Shown: one piece after another, positions 1 to 8,753 of the stretch
Position numbering within the stretch: the first letter of the stretch is position 1
Layout: each line of letters opens with the position of its first letter
DNA from: Clostridiales bacterium
Lineage (GTDB): Bacteria > Bacillota > Desulfotomaculia > Desulfotomaculales > VENG01
Reading direction: 5' to 3'
Assembly: GCA_016278505.1 (NCBI GenBank)
Contig: JADQBQ010000032.1
Span: 90,997 to 154,996, forward strand
DNA length: 64,000 nt
Program-made: the position numbers and the translations under genes
Notes under the pieces: generated by a model
Databases searched by the model: none
The model's input: the letters and a program-made list of their open reading frames with translations, nothing else
What the model was told of the DNA's origin: nothing

Positions 1-1852
1 TGAGCAAGTTTTGGGTAAAGGAATTGTAGTCTGTAAAGATACCCCCAACTTTGTGGCTAACCGAATAGGTGTGTATGGTATGTGCGCTACCATTAATTCC
101 ATGGCGGCCTATGGTTTGTCCGTGGAGGAAGTGGACGCCCTTACCGGAAGGGTAATGTGCAGACCCAAGAGCGCATCCTTCCGCACTCTGGACATGGTAG
201 GGCTGGACGTACTGGTCCACGTAGCTCAAAATGTCTATAAAGCAGCTATAGATCCCCAAGAAAAAGAAGTATTTAAAACTCCTGCCTTCCTGCAAAAGAT
301 GTTGGATAACAAGTGGTTGGGAGACAAAACAAAACAGGGCTTTTACAAAAAGGTAAAGACGGAAAAAGGTAAGGAAATACTGGGCCTTGATTATGACACT
401 ATGGAATACCGCCCCAGACAAAAACCTCAATTTGCCTCGCTGCAGGCAGCAAAACAGGCAGGAACGCCGGTAAGACAGATGCAGGCACTGCTGGATGGAA
501 AAGATAAAGGTGCTCAATTTGCCTGGGATGTGCTCAGTAAAACCATTGTCTACGCCGCGCATTTGCTGGGTGAAATTGCGGATGATATACAATCTATCGA
601 TGATGCCATGAAATGGGGCTTTAACTGGGATTTAGGGCCTTTTGAAATATGGGACGCTCTGGGCGTAAAGAATGTGGCTGACCGTTTGCGGGCTGAAGGG
701 GGTAAAATCCCCAAGGTTGTAGAGGACCTGCTGGCTGAGGGCCACAGCAGTTTCTATACCAAGCAAGAAGGCATCAGGCATGTATTCAAGCCGGATAGTA
801 AAGGAACGGCTCAAGAACGGGTTCCTGCAGGTGCCATATTCCTATCTCCCCTTAAAGAACAGGGTAAAGTAATTAAGAAAAATTCAGGTGCCAGCCTGAT
901 TGATATTGGAGACGGAGTGCTTTGCCTGGAATTCCATAGTAAGGCCAATTCCATCGGGGACGACATAGTAAGCATGATTAACTATGCAGTTAAAGAAGTG
1001 GAAAATAATTGGGAAGGGTTGGTCATTGGCAACTACGGTACTCATTTTTCAGTCGGTGCCAACCTTTTCTTGATACTCATGGAAGCAGAAGATGACGAAT
1101 GGGACGAAGTAGAAATACTGATTGATGAGTTCCAAAAGGCTAACATGCGGCTTAAATACTGCAAAAAACCGGTTATTGCCGCCCCACACGGGATGGCAGT
1201 GGGTGGCGGTTGTGAGGTCTGTCTTCACTCCCACCGGGTTAACGCCTGCGGCGAAACTTACATGGGATTAGTAGAGGTAGGAGTGGGTCTTATCCCCGGC
1301 GGCGGCGGTACCAAGGAGTTGGCGCTAAGGGCCCAGGAGTTGGAGACACCCTCCAGCCAGGTCAAAATTGGCGGCACCAATACTATCCAGCCCATGGTTA
1401 ACCGGGCCTTTGAAAATATAGCCATGGCCAAGGTGGCCACCAGCGGGCCCGAGGCCGTTAAATTCGGTCTAATGAGAGAGCTTGACCGTGTCACCACAAA
1501 CAGGGACCTAGTAATAGGTGACGCCAAAAGATTCATTTTAGAATTAGCAGCCCAAAATTTCACTCCGCCTAAGCCTACAACATTTAAAGCACCGGGCAAA
1601 GCAGGTTATGCTGCCATAGAGCTGGGAGTTCAGACCCTGCTGTGGGGTAAACAAATCAGCAAACATGATGCACTAATCGCCAAAAAGCTGGCTTATATTC
1701 TCACCGGCGGTGGTGTAACTCCGGGTACCGCGGTAACGGAGCAGGATCTTTTGGAGCTGGAAAAAGAAACATTTTTGAGCCTTTTGGGCGAGCCAAAGAC
1801 TCTTGATCGGATAAGACACATGCTTAAAACCAATAAGCCGTTAAGGAATTAA
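1..1852 (+). CDS. fadN: 3-hydroxyacyl-CoA dehydrogenase / enoyl-CoA hydratase, 5'-truncated by window edge
   Basis: Bifunctional beta-oxidation enzyme that hydrates enoyl-CoA and oxidises 3-hydroxyacyl-CoA with NAD. The reading frame is open to the window edge, so the NAD-binding Rossmann half is missing; about 615 residues remain of an expected ~800. The first visible residues ([12 protein letters not shown]) mark the junction to the C-terminal dehydrogenase domain. Counting from the TTG at 11, a crotonase domain follows, with the oxyanion-hole segments FSVGANL near residue 346 and AVGGGCE near 398 and the [11 protein letters not shown] motif near 430. The order dehydrogenase then hydratase is that of Bacillus FadN (YusL), not of E. 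coli FadB. It is followed 16 bp later by fadA, so they form one operon. The TTG at 11 is not the true start. Confidence 0.93.
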   Translation, partial: EQVLGKGIVVCKDTPNFVANRIGVYGMCATINSMAAYGLSVEEVDALTGRVMCRPKSASFRTLDMVGLDVLVHVAQNVYKAAIDPQEKEVFKTPAFLQKMLDNKWLGDKTKQGFYKKVKTEKGKEILGLDYDTMEYRPRQKPQFASLQAAKQAGTPVRQMQALLDGKDKGAQFAWDVLSKTIVYAAHLLGEIADDIQSIDDAMKWGFNWDLGPFEIWDALGVKNVADRLRAEGGKIPKVVEDLLAEGHSSFYTKQEGIRHVFKPDSKGTAQERVPAGAIFLSPLKEQGKVIKKNSGASLIDIGDGVLCLEFHSKANSIGDDIVSMINYAVKEVENNWEGLVIGNYGTHFSVGANLFLILMEAEDDEWDEVEILIDEFQKANMRLKYCKKPVIAAPHGMAVGGGCEVCLHSHRVNACGETYMGLVEVGVGLIPGGGGTKELALRAQELETPSSQVKIGGTNTIQPMVNRAFENIAMAKVATSGPEAVKFGLMRELDRVTTNRDLVIGDAKRFILELAAQNFTPPKPTTFKAPGKAGYAAIELGVQTLLWGKQISKHDALIAKKLAYILTGGGVTPGTAVTEQDLLELEKETFLSLLGEPKTLDRIRHMLKTNKPLRN

Positions 1853-1868
1853 GGGGGGCCTAAGAATA

Positions 1869-3044
1869 ATGCGTGAAGCTGTAATTGTCAGCGCCGTACG
1901 TACTGCAGTGGGGAAAGCGCCAAAGGGTAAACTCAAAAATACACGGCCGGAATACATGGCCAGCACCGTAGTCAAAGAGGTATTGGCCAGAACACCGGGC
2001 CTTGACCCAGCTGAAATAGATGACTTTATTCTGGGGTGCTCGTTTCCCGAGGCGGAACAGGGAATGAATGTAGGGCGGATGGTAGCTTTAAAAGCGGGCC
2101 TTCCCAACACCGTCCCCGGGGTGACCGTAAACAGATTTTGTTCTTCCGGGCTGGAAGCCATCGCCATAGGGGCCACCCGTATCATGGCCGGTTTTGCCGA
2201 TGTATACCTGTCCGGTGGGGTTGAAAGTATGAGCCTAGTACCCATGGGCGGTAACAATCTGCTGCCTGATCCCGACTTAATGGAAAGCATTCCCGAGTCT
2301 TACATGGGTATGGGTTATACAGCTGAAAATGTAGCTGAGTGGTACGGCATATCCCGGCAGGAACAGGATGAGTTTGCCGTAAAGAGTCACCAAAAGGCTG
2401 CAGCAGCCATCACTGAAGGAAAGTTCAAAGAAGAGATTGTACCTCTGGAAATAGTGAATTCCTATCGCCAAAAAGGTAAGTTAGTTGAAGACAAATCTAC
2501 CTTCGATATTGATGAAGGAGTTCGTTCCGGCACAACAATGGAAATACTGGGAAAATTGCGCCCTGCATTTAAAGCCGGGGGCAGCGTTACAGCCGGGAAT
2601 TCGTCCCAGACCAGCGACGGGGCATCTGCAGTGGTTATCATGAGCAGGAAGAAAGCTGAATCGTTAGGGCTTAAGCCCCTGGCCGTATTCAGATCCTATG
2701 CAGTAGGAGGGTGTCCACCCGAGGTTATGGGCATTGGCCCAACGGTGGCTATTCCCAAGGCCCTTAGACTGGCAGGCATCAACAAGGGCCAGGTGGATGT
2801 GTTTGAACTTAACGAAGCGTTTGCCTCACAGGCCTTAGCCTCTATTAAGGATCTGGGACTGGATGAATCCAAGGTAAACTTTAACGGCGGGGCCATTGCC
2901 CTGGGCCACCCCCTTGGTTGCACCGGCTCCAAACTCACCACCACCTGCTTACATGAAATGAAGCGACAGCAAGCCCGTTACGGTGTGGTCAGCATGTGCA
3001 TCGGCGGCGGCATGGGCGCCGCGGCAGTATTCGAGAGGGTTTAA
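1869..3044 (+). CDS. fadA: acetyl-CoA C-acyltransferase (thiolase)
   Basis: Thiolase that cleaves 3-ketoacyl-CoA with CoA, the last step of each beta-oxidation round. It has 391 residues, the normal family length. The nucleophile Cys91 lies in [10 protein letters not shown], His347 in [11 protein letters not shown], and the second active-site Cys377 in [11 protein letters not shown], so the catalytic set is complete. The ATG start is preceded by an AAGGGGGG ribosome binding site. Coupling to fadN supports a degradative rather than a synthetic (acetoacetyl-CoA) role. It is separated from fadE by a 362-bp gap that carries a dispersed repeat. Confidence 0.95.
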   Translation: MREAVIVSAVRTAVGKAPKGKLKNTRPEYMASTVVKEVLARTPGLDPAEIDDFILGCSFPEAEQGMNVGRMVALKAGLPNTVPGVTVNRFCSSGLEAIAIGATRIMAGFADVYLSGGVESMSLVPMGGNNLLPDPDLMESIPESYMGMGYTAENVAEWYGISRQEQDEFAVKSHQKAAAAITEGKFKEEIVPLEIVNSYRQKGKLVEDKSTFDIDEGVRSGTTMEILGKLRPAFKAGGSVTAGNSSQTSDGASAVVIMSRKKAESLGLKPLAVFRSYAVGGCPPEVMGIGPTVAIPKALRLAGINKGQVDVFELNEAFASQALASIKDLGLDESKVNFNGGAIALGHPLGCTGSKLTTTCLHEMKRQQARYGVVSMCIGGGMGAAAVFERV

Positions 3045-3121
3045 ACGGTAGAACGACAAATACTTGAGCTTTGTTATATCTGTTTTCATATTGCTAATAG
3101 AAGGCTGGGTAACACATTTTA

Positions 3122-3354
3122 GACAGGATTACAGGATTCGCAGGATAAGGGATTTAAAGATAACTTTTAAAATAGCCAATTGGTTATAAGTTTAAACTTT
3201 AAAGTGTTAACTAAGAGTTAATGAGAGTTAATGAGAATTATTAAAATTATAACAAAACCGCCAAGACAAATTAATGCTAATAATATTGTATGCAAAAAAA
3301 TAATGAAGGAAAACAAGCAAAGCTAAAAATCCTGTTGATCTTGTTAATCCTGTC
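3122..3354. repeat. dispersed non-coding repeat with terminal inverted repeats, copy 1 (fadA-fadE gap)
   Basis: The left end begins GACAGGATTACAGGATT and continues to 3146. The right end, 3329-3354, read on the other strand begins GACAGGATTAACAAGAT, so the ends form imperfect terminal inverted repeats of about 25 bp built from CAGGATT units. The interior is AT-rich, without a convincing ORF. The whole element matches, in reverse orientation, 50527-50742 in the gltX-cysE gap, including the interior. It accounts for most of the 362-bp gap between fadA and fadE; I see no other gene there. Confidence 0.85.
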
Positions 3355-3406
3355 TAAAAAAGACCCGTAAGCATGACCCCAACTATTAATTGCGAGGTGT
3401 TGAAAA

Positions 3407-5161
3407 ATGCAAAAAGGCGGTATGTTTTTGCTGGAAGAAATTGAAGCGGAAAATATCTTTACACCGGAGGACTTTTCCGATGAGCATAAAATGGTGGCTG
3501 ACACGGTGGCCGATTTTGCGCATAATGAACTAAAACCACTACTGGACGTACTGGACACACAAAAAGAAGGTCTTGCCCGCTCCTTAATGGAAAAAGCCGG
3601 GGAGCTGGGGTTATTATCCGCTGATGTTCCCGAGGAATACGACGGCACCGACATGGGAAAGGTAGCTTCCGCCCTGATTGCCGAAAATATTGTTGCCGGC
3701 GGCTCTTTCTCGGTAACCCACGGCGCGCATACCGGGATTGGCACATTGCCCATTGTTATGTTCGGAACCGAAGAGCAAAAGAAAAAGTACCTGCCCGGCC
3801 TGGCTAACGGTGACCTGGTAGCAGCCTATGCACTCACCGAACCCAATGCCGGCTCCGACGCCCTGGGTGCTAAAACTAAAGCAGCATTATCCGGAGACGG
3901 TAAATACTACATCTTAAACGGGGAAAAAATATTTATCAGTAACGCCAGCTTTGCCGATGTATTTATTACTTACGCCAAAATTGACGGTGACAAATTTACT
4001 GCTTTTATAGTTGACCGTGATACACCTGGATTTTCCATAGGCGGGGAAGAAAAGAAACTGGGGATCAAAGGTTCTTCTACCTGCCCTTTGGTATTCGAAG
4101 ATGCTAAAGTCCCGGTGGAAAATGTCTTGGGTGAAGTAGGTAAAGGACACGTTATCGCTTTTAACGTGCTTAATATTGGCCGGTATAAGTTGGGTGCAGG
4201 TACAGTGGGGTCATCCAAGCTGGCACTAGGGGAAGCGGCCAAATATGCCCTTGAGCGCTCACAATTCGGCATTCCCATTGCCAAATTTGGTATGATTCAA
4301 CACAAACTGGCCCAAATGGCAATCAAAATCTATGCCTCCGAAAGTCTTTTATATAGAATGGTGGGGGAAATTGAAGAGGCATTGGAAGACAAAAAGGAAG
4401 GCAGCGAGATAGGTAAGTCCATTGAAGAATATGCCATTGAGTGTTCCATAGCAAAAGTACATGGTTCAGAGACATTGGATTATTGTGTAGACGAAGCATT
4501 ACAGATTCACGGTGGTTATGGCTTTACTCAAGAATATCCCGTAGAAAGGTTTTACCGTGACAGCCGCATTAACAGGATTTTTGAAGGTACTAATGAAGTT
4601 AACCGCCTAATCATTCCCGCCACCCTACTCCGCCGCGGCATGAAGGGACAACTGCCGTTAATGCAGGCTGCGCAGAACCTACAAGAAGAACTAACCGGCC
4701 TTAGGGCCAAGATGCCCTCCGGGGATGAAGATCCCATGGAAGTTGAATTTGACATGCTGCACCGGGCCAAGAAACTTTTCCTCCTGATCGGTGGCACCGC
4801 AGCGCAACAATACAATCAGAAATTGGCCAAGGAGCAAGAACTGATACAGATTCTCGCTGATATGGCCATAGAAGTTTATGCCATGGAGAGTGCTCTTTTA
4901 CGAGCACGGAAGGCCGGCAGTAACAATGACCATAATGCCGAGTTTAAAATTGAGCTGGCCACTGCCTATGTATATAACGCCTTCCCCCAGTTTGAAGTTT
5001 GGGCCAAGGAAGCCCTGTCTTACATGTATGAGCCTGGTGATATGCTGCGTACAAACTCCAGCATTGCCAAGCGCTTGGGTAAGTATTACCCGGCTAATGT
5101 AATCTCTTTACGTAAATCAATTGCCGCTCGGGTATTGGAAGAAGGGAAATACATGGTATAA
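3407..5161 (+). CDS. fadE: acyl-CoA dehydrogenase
   Basis: FAD enzyme catalysing the first dehydrogenation of acyl-CoA in beta-oxidation. It has 584 residues, about 200 more than short-chain acyl-CoA dehydrogenases because of a C-terminal helical extension (from about residue 405), as in Bacillus FadE (YusJ). Signature 1, YALTEPNAGSDA, is near residues 141-152. Signature 2, IHGGYGFTQEYPVERFYRD, starts near 367. The catalytic base is probably Glu393 in IFEGTNE. The ATG has a GAGGTG site upstream. The electron acceptor is presumably an EtfAB pair not present in this window. Together with fadN, fadA and fadR it makes a complete fatty-acid degradation locus. Confidence 0.93.
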   Translation: MQKGGMFLLEEIEAENIFTPEDFSDEHKMVADTVADFAHNELKPLLDVLDTQKEGLARSLMEKAGELGLLSADVPEEYDGTDMGKVASALIAENIVAGGSFSVTHGAHTGIGTLPIVMFGTEEQKKKYLPGLANGDLVAAYALTEPNAGSDALGAKTKAALSGDGKYYILNGEKIFISNASFADVFITYAKIDGDKFTAFIVDRDTPGFSIGGEEKKLGIKGSSTCPLVFEDAKVPVENVLGEVGKGHVIAFNVLNIGRYKLGAGTVGSSKLALGEAAKYALERSQFGIPIAKFGMIQHKLAQMAIKIYASESLLYRMVGEIEEALEDKKEGSEIGKSIEEYAIECSIAKVHGSETLDYCVDEALQIHGGYGFTQEYPVERFYRDSRINRIFEGTNEVNRLIIPATLLRRGMKGQLPLMQAAQNLQEELTGLRAKMPSGDEDPMEVEFDMLHRAKKLFLLIGGTAAQQYNQKLAKEQELIQILADMAIEVYAMESALLRARKAGSNNDHNAEFKIELATAYVYNAFPQFEVWAKEALSYMYEPGDMLRTNSSIAKRLGKYYPANVISLRKSIAARVLEEGKYMV

Positions 5162-5216
5162 TTAAGCTACACTATTATATTGCATATTTTTCATACCAAA
5201 GGAGTTGGCACTACCA

Positions 5217-5828
5217 TTGGCCAAACGAACAGGCGACAAGTACAGAAATATTATTGAGGCTGCCGTAAAAGTTATAGCAGAGAATGGTTATCACAACTCA
5301 CAGGTTTCTAAAATTGCCAAGGAGGCAGGGGTAGCGGACGGTACCATTTACTTATATTTCAGAAACAAGGAAGATGTACTGATATCCTTGTTTAAGGTCA
5401 AGATGGGAGAGTTTACCTCTTTGGCCCAAAAGGAACTGGATGCTATTCAAAACCCTTTTGCAAAACTGGCCAAGCTCATTGGCATGCATTTGACACGCCT
5501 GGAAAACGATCGGCACCTGGCCCTTGTATTGCAAATTCAACTTCGTCAATCTGACGCATCCATTAGAAATGCCATCGCTGAACCGCTGAAAGATTACTCA
5601 AGGTTAATTGAAGGTATGGTGTCCCATGGACAAAATGAAGGTTCATTTAGAAAAGATATAGGCCTAAAATTGGCCAGGCAAATCCTTTTTGGGGCCATTG
5701 ACGAAGTAGCTACTTCCTGGGTTCTTTCCAGCAAAAACTACAGCCTGTCGGCCCAGATTGAACCTATATACAGAGTTCTGGCAAAGGCCCTATCCACTGA
5801 CGGCAGGCACCCGGACTATCCTTTTTAA
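5217..5828 (+). CDS. fadR: TetR-family transcriptional regulator, FadR type
   Basis: Predicted repressor of fatty-acid degradation genes, released by long-chain acyl-CoA. The N-terminal helix-turn-helix (about residues 22-50, with IAENGYHNSQVSKIAKEAG then VADGTIYLYFRNKED) resembles Bacillus FadR (YsiA) very closely, and ligand-domain residues such as LQLRQS-like QIQLRQSDAS are shared. Of two in-frame TTG codons, the one at 5217 is chosen because GGAG at 5201-5204 lies 12 bases upstream; the TTG at 5205 abuts it. The product is 203 residues. It lies directly after fadE, in the same direction, consistent with local autoregulation. Confidence 0.88.
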   Translation: MAKRTGDKYRNIIEAAVKVIAENGYHNSQVSKIAKEAGVADGTIYLYFRNKEDVLISLFKVKMGEFTSLAQKELDAIQNPFAKLAKLIGMHLTRLENDRHLALVLQIQLRQSDASIRNAIAEPLKDYSRLIEGMVSHGQNEGSFRKDIGLKLARQILFGAIDEVATSWVLSSKNYSLSAQIEPIYRVLAKALSTDGRHPDYPF

Positions 5829-5837
5829 AAAATTACC

Positions 5838-5905
5838 AAAAAGCGCGCACCATGCTTGTGCCCGGAACGGGTATGCCCAGAATGGGTATAAGGCGCGCGC
5901 TTTTC
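5838..5905. terminator. bidirectional terminator between fadR and cwlD
   Basis: AAAAAGCGCGC at 5838-5848 pairs with GCGCGCTTTTC at 5895-5905. A-tract and T-tract flank the stem on both sides, so it can terminate both converging transcripts. The loop region contains its own short palindromes (CCCGGAACGGG). Confidence 0.75.
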
Positions 5906-5914
5906 TTGTTATAC

Positions 5915-6724
5915 TTAAGGTGCCTCAACGTGAGCAGGTGGGGTGGAAAAAACTTTAACGGCATTGTCTTCGTTAATCGGTCCCGCAGTGGCATCAGGCT
6001 GTTCACTAAAATACTTTACTATACCCGCGTAAATAGCATACGCTACTTTGCTCTGATAAGACGGATCTGTTAACAGTTTACCCTCTTTAGGATTGGTGAT
6101 GAATCCTATCTCTACTATCGTTGCCGGCATTTTAGCCTCTCTTAGTATATAATAATCAACCTCTTTAGCCTTGCGGTGATTATTTCCCAGTATTCTAACC
6201 AGCTCTGCCTGGATTGTTTCTGCTAAAATTTTACTCTCCTTCGCACCAGGTTGGGCAAATACTTGTGCTCCATGTTCCCCCGGGCCTGACCGAAAACTAT
6301 TAACGTGTATGCTTATAAACAGTTGGGCATTACGACTATTGGCCGTTTTTATGCGCGCATTGAGGTCTTCCCTCTTCCATGATAAAAACTTTTTTCCTCC
6401 GGGGTTAGTAAGTTCAGTGTCAGTTTCCCTGGTAGGGATAACCACCGCTCCCGCTTGTGCTAATATGGTGCTTAATTTTCTGGATACCCCTAGTGTAATT
6501 TCTTTCTCTATGATATCTCCCTTCACTACGCCCGGGTCCTTACCCCCGTGGCCGGCATCCACAACAATTACTTTATTTGCCACCGACCAGGACATTGTCT
6601 CCACATTTCTGTTTTCCAAACGCGAAGAAATAAATATCATTATAAATACAGCAGCGCATAAAAAAAAGGCCGCTTTAAGCAGGAACTTAACATTTATTTT
6701 AAACGTGCGCATAAATAAAGACAT
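5915..6724 (-). CDS. cwlD: N-acetylmuramoyl-L-alanine amidase CwlD
   Basis: Zinc amidase needed to make muramic-delta-lactam in spore cortex peptidoglycan. It has 269 residues, with an N-terminal membrane anchor or signal (about residues 12-33) and then an Amidase_3 domain. Likely zinc ligands are His59 (VDAGHGGKD), Glu73 (IIEKEITL) and His140 (FISIHVNS); the catalytic Glu205 sits in VEIGFITNP. An AGAGGGGG site precedes the ATG. Its position after rpsI is the same as in Bacillus. The final ~25 residues are a Pro/Ala-rich tail of no known role. Confidence 0.92.
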   Translation of the reverse strand: MSLFMRTFKINVKFLLKAAFFLCAAVFIMIFISSRLENRNVETMSWSVANKVIVVDAGHGGKDPGVVKGDIIEKEITLGVSRKLSTILAQAGAVVIPTRETDTELTNPGGKKFLSWKREDLNARIKTANSRNAQLFISIHVNSFRSGPGEHGAQVFAQPGAKESKILAETIQAELVRILGNNHRKAKEVDYYILREAKMPATIVEIGFITNPKEGKLLTDPSYQSKVAYAIYAGIVKYFSEQPDATAGPINEDNAVKVFSTPPAHVEAP

Positions 6725-6834
6725 AAAAATTACCCCCTCTGCCGGCTTTTGACCATAATAAATATTATGCCGGGGGGGAGCATTTCAGTAATAGAAAGTG
6801 TTTTTTAAAAAGACGATAAACAAAGTCCTCAAAT

Positions 6835-6864
6835 AAAAAAAGGAGGAAGTCTCCTCCTTTTTTT
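6835..6864 (-). terminator. rho-independent terminator after rpsI
   Basis: AAAAAAAGGAGGA and TCCTCCTTTTTTT arms form a short stem followed by a T run on the minus strand. The stem overlaps the stop codon of rpsI, so translation termination and transcription termination are superimposed. Confidence 0.85.
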
Positions 6865-7255
6865 AACGCTTTGAAAATTGTGGTGCCTTGCGGGCCTTTT
6901 TCAAACCGTACTTTCTGCGTTCCTTCATTCTTGGATCTCTGGTAAGAAAACCGGCCTTTTTCAACGAAGGCCGCATATTAGGATCGGCTTCTACAAGGGC
7001 TCTGGCAATACCTAACAAAACAGCTCCGGCCTGCCCGCTCTTTCCACCGCCTATAACTGTAGCCTTAACGTCAAAACGTTCTGCCGCACCAACTGCTACC
7101 AACGGCTGGCGCACTGTAACCTCAAGAGTTCTACGACCGAAATATGCATCGGCTGATTTATTATTAACTGTCACTTTACCTTCGCCGGGAACCAGATAAA
7201 CCCTTGCAACAGCATCTTTCCTGCGTCCCGTGCCATAAAATTGAACCTGGGCCAC
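6863..7255 (-). CDS. rpsI: 30S ribosomal protein S9
   Basis: Small-subunit protein whose C-terminal tail reaches the P-site tRNA. It has 130 residues and the full conserved C-terminus ending [12 protein letters not shown], whose last Arg contacts the tRNA anticodon loop. [19 protein letters not shown] is the conserved core. It is 14 bp downstream of rplM in the usual rplM-rpsI pair. Confidence 0.97.
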   Translation of the reverse strand: MAQVQFYGTGRRKDAVARVYLVPGEGKVTVNNKSADAYFGRRTLEVTVRQPLVAVGAAERFDVKATVIGGGKSGQAGAVLLGIARALVEADPNMRPSLKKAGFLTRDPRMKERRKYGLKKARKAPQFSKR

Positions 7256-7269
7256 TTAGCAATACCTCC

Positions 7270-7698
7270 TTACGCTTCCCATACTTCAGGTTGTTGAGCC
7301 TGATGTGGATGTTCAGAACCGCGATAAATCTTTAATTTCTTGGCCAGGCTATCACCGAGCCGGTTATGAGGAAGCATCCCCTCAACAGCCTTACGTACTG
7401 CCTTCTCAGGGTTCTTCTCCATTAATGTCTTGTAATCCATAGATTTAATTCCGCCGGGAAAGCCGCTATGTCTGTACATGTGCTTTTGCTGTAATTTATT
7501 TCCTGTAAGGCGAACTTTATCTGCATTAATAATAACTACAAAATCACCGGCATCGACATGCGGTGTAAATTGAGGCTTGTGTTTGCCCCGCAGAATGCTG
7601 GCGACTTGAGTAGCTAAACGTCCAAGTACTTTGTCACTGGCATCAATAACGTACCATTTACGTTCTACTTCTGCGGACTTTGCCATGTATGTTTTCAT
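7270..7698 (-). CDS. rplM: 50S ribosomal protein L13
   Basis: Early-assembly large-subunit protein of 142 residues. The core [27 protein letters not shown] and [11 protein letters not shown] is typical. The ATG at 7698 has GGGAGG 12 bases upstream; a second in-frame ATG at 7686 is less well placed. A promoter and an L13-type leader hairpin lie just upstream, so rplM-rpsI is a separately controlled unit. Confidence 0.97.
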   Translation of the reverse strand: MKTYMAKSAEVERKWYVIDASDKVLGRLATQVASILRGKHKPQFTPHVDAGDFVVIINADKVRLTGNKLQQKHMYRHSGFPGGIKSMDYKTLMEKNPEKAVRKAVEGMLPHNRLGDSLAKKLKIYRGSEHPHQAQQPEVWEA

Positions 7699-7719
7699 AT
7701 TTTAATTTTCCCTCCCATT

Positions 7720-7770
7720 ACGCACGTGCTGCAGTGATTACGGTTGGGGGCTCAACAACGTAATCACCCA
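7720..7770 (-). promoter_or_regulatory. L13-type leader hairpin in rplM 5' UTR
   Basis: On the minus strand GTGATTACG (7759-7767) pairs with CGTAATCAC (7734-7742), with a nested GTTG/CAAC pairing. A second small palindrome (GCACGTGC) lies between this stem and the rplM ribosome binding site. Position, length and shape agree with the L13 leader of Firmicutes, thought to mediate autogenous control. Assignment to that family is inferred from position and structure, not from a covariance search. Confidence 0.6.
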
Positions 7771-7777
7771 CTTAAAC

Positions 7778-7806
7778 ATTTTATTACATGGGTTTTCCAG
7801 TGTCAA
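7778..7806 (-). promoter_or_regulatory. sigma-A promoter for rplM-rpsI
   Basis: Minus strand: -35 TTGACA (7801-7806), 17-bp spacer, -10 TAAAAT (7778-7783). It lies just upstream of the L13-type leader and separates rplM-rpsI from truA. Confidence 0.8.
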
Positions 7807-7868
7807 GAAACCATTTCAAAAAAGCGTGCTCCATTAGCTTTTTAATCAACTTTCCGCGCTTTTTAAAG

Positions 7869-8615
7869 TCAATTGTAGTAAACCTTCTCCAGGAAAAGAC
7901 CCCTGCCCGGTACTGTTGGTCCGGCAGCTGTCCGGTCCCGTGCAGCAATAGTATCGCTCATGCTTGCAGGAGAGCGCTTGCCCTGACCGATCTCTAACAG
8001 TGTGCCTGTTATTATGCGGACCATGTTGTATAAGAAGCCGTCACCGGAAAGAGAGAAGTGAATGACATTTGATTCCCGGTAGACCGAGGTCTGAAAAATG
8101 GTGCGGACAGTATTCCTCACCGGAGAATTTGCAGCTTGAAAAGTTTTAAAGTCGTGAGTTCCTTCCAGGAATGCGGCTGCCTTTGCCATGGCCGCGGTGT
8201 CCAGAAAGGACGGCATATAATGACTGTAACGGTTTTCAAAAGGTGAGGGTATGTTATGGTTATAGACGCGATAAAGGTAAGTTTTTCCCTGAGCCGAAAA
8301 ACGTGCGTGAAAATCTGGTGCAGCATCTTCTGCTTTTACCGCTGCTATATCGTTAGGCAAAGCACCGTTTATAGCCAGGGGCAGTCTTTCCGTGGGTACA
8401 GGCCAGTTTGTGCAGTCAAAATTTACGACCTGCCCCCGGGCATGGACTCCCGAATCTGTGCGCCCCGCACCATACACCTGTATGCAGCTGCCTGCCATTT
8501 TGGACAGTGCTGCTTCCAGTACTTCCTGTATGGTGGGCAGCCCTGTTCCCCGCTGTTCCTGAAAACCATAGTAGTCCGTACCATCATAGGCAACAGTCAA
8601 CTTAATATTCCGCAC
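7869..8615 (-). CDS. truA: tRNA pseudouridine(38-40) synthase TruA
   Basis: Makes pseudouridine at tRNA positions 38-40. The GTG at 8615 gives MRNIKLTVAYDGTDYYGFQ, the family N-terminus, and has a GGGGGTG site 6 bases away; an upstream TTG at 8630 in the same frame is less likely. The catalytic Asp54 is in GAGRTDSGVHARGQ. It has 248 residues. It usually follows ecfT directly, but here a 489-bp repeat region separates them. Confidence 0.94.
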   Translation of the reverse strand: MRNIKLTVAYDGTDYYGFQEQRGTGLPTIQEVLEAALSKMAGSCIQVYGAGRTDSGVHARGQVVNFDCTNWPVPTERLPLAINGALPNDIAAVKAEDAAPDFHARFSAQGKTYLYRVYNHNIPSPFENRYSHYMPSFLDTAAMAKAAAFLEGTHDFKTFQAANSPVRNTVRTIFQTSVYRESNVIHFSLSGDGFLYNMVRIITGTLLEIGQGKRSPASMSDTIAARDRTAAGPTVPGRGLFLEKVYYN

Positions 8616-8689
8616 CCGGCCCACCCCCAAACATGAAAAATATTGACGGGATTTAAAGCTTTGGGTATTTCTTTGGGGTCTTCTCCTTT

Positions 8690-8753
8690 GACGGGATTGA
8701 CGGGATTTTCGGGATAGAGATTAAAACAAAGAGAAAAAAAGGCAAACACATTA
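8690..8753. repeat. repeat module flanking copy 2 of the dispersed repeat
   Basis: Starts GACGGGATTGACGGGAT and continues through GGGATAGAGATTAAAAC to the left end of the next element. The same segment occurs in reverse orientation at 50743-50810, again directly abutting a terminal GACAGGATT repeat. It has no coding potential that I can see. Together with the next entry it fills most of the truA-ecfT gap (8616-9104). Confidence 0.75.
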
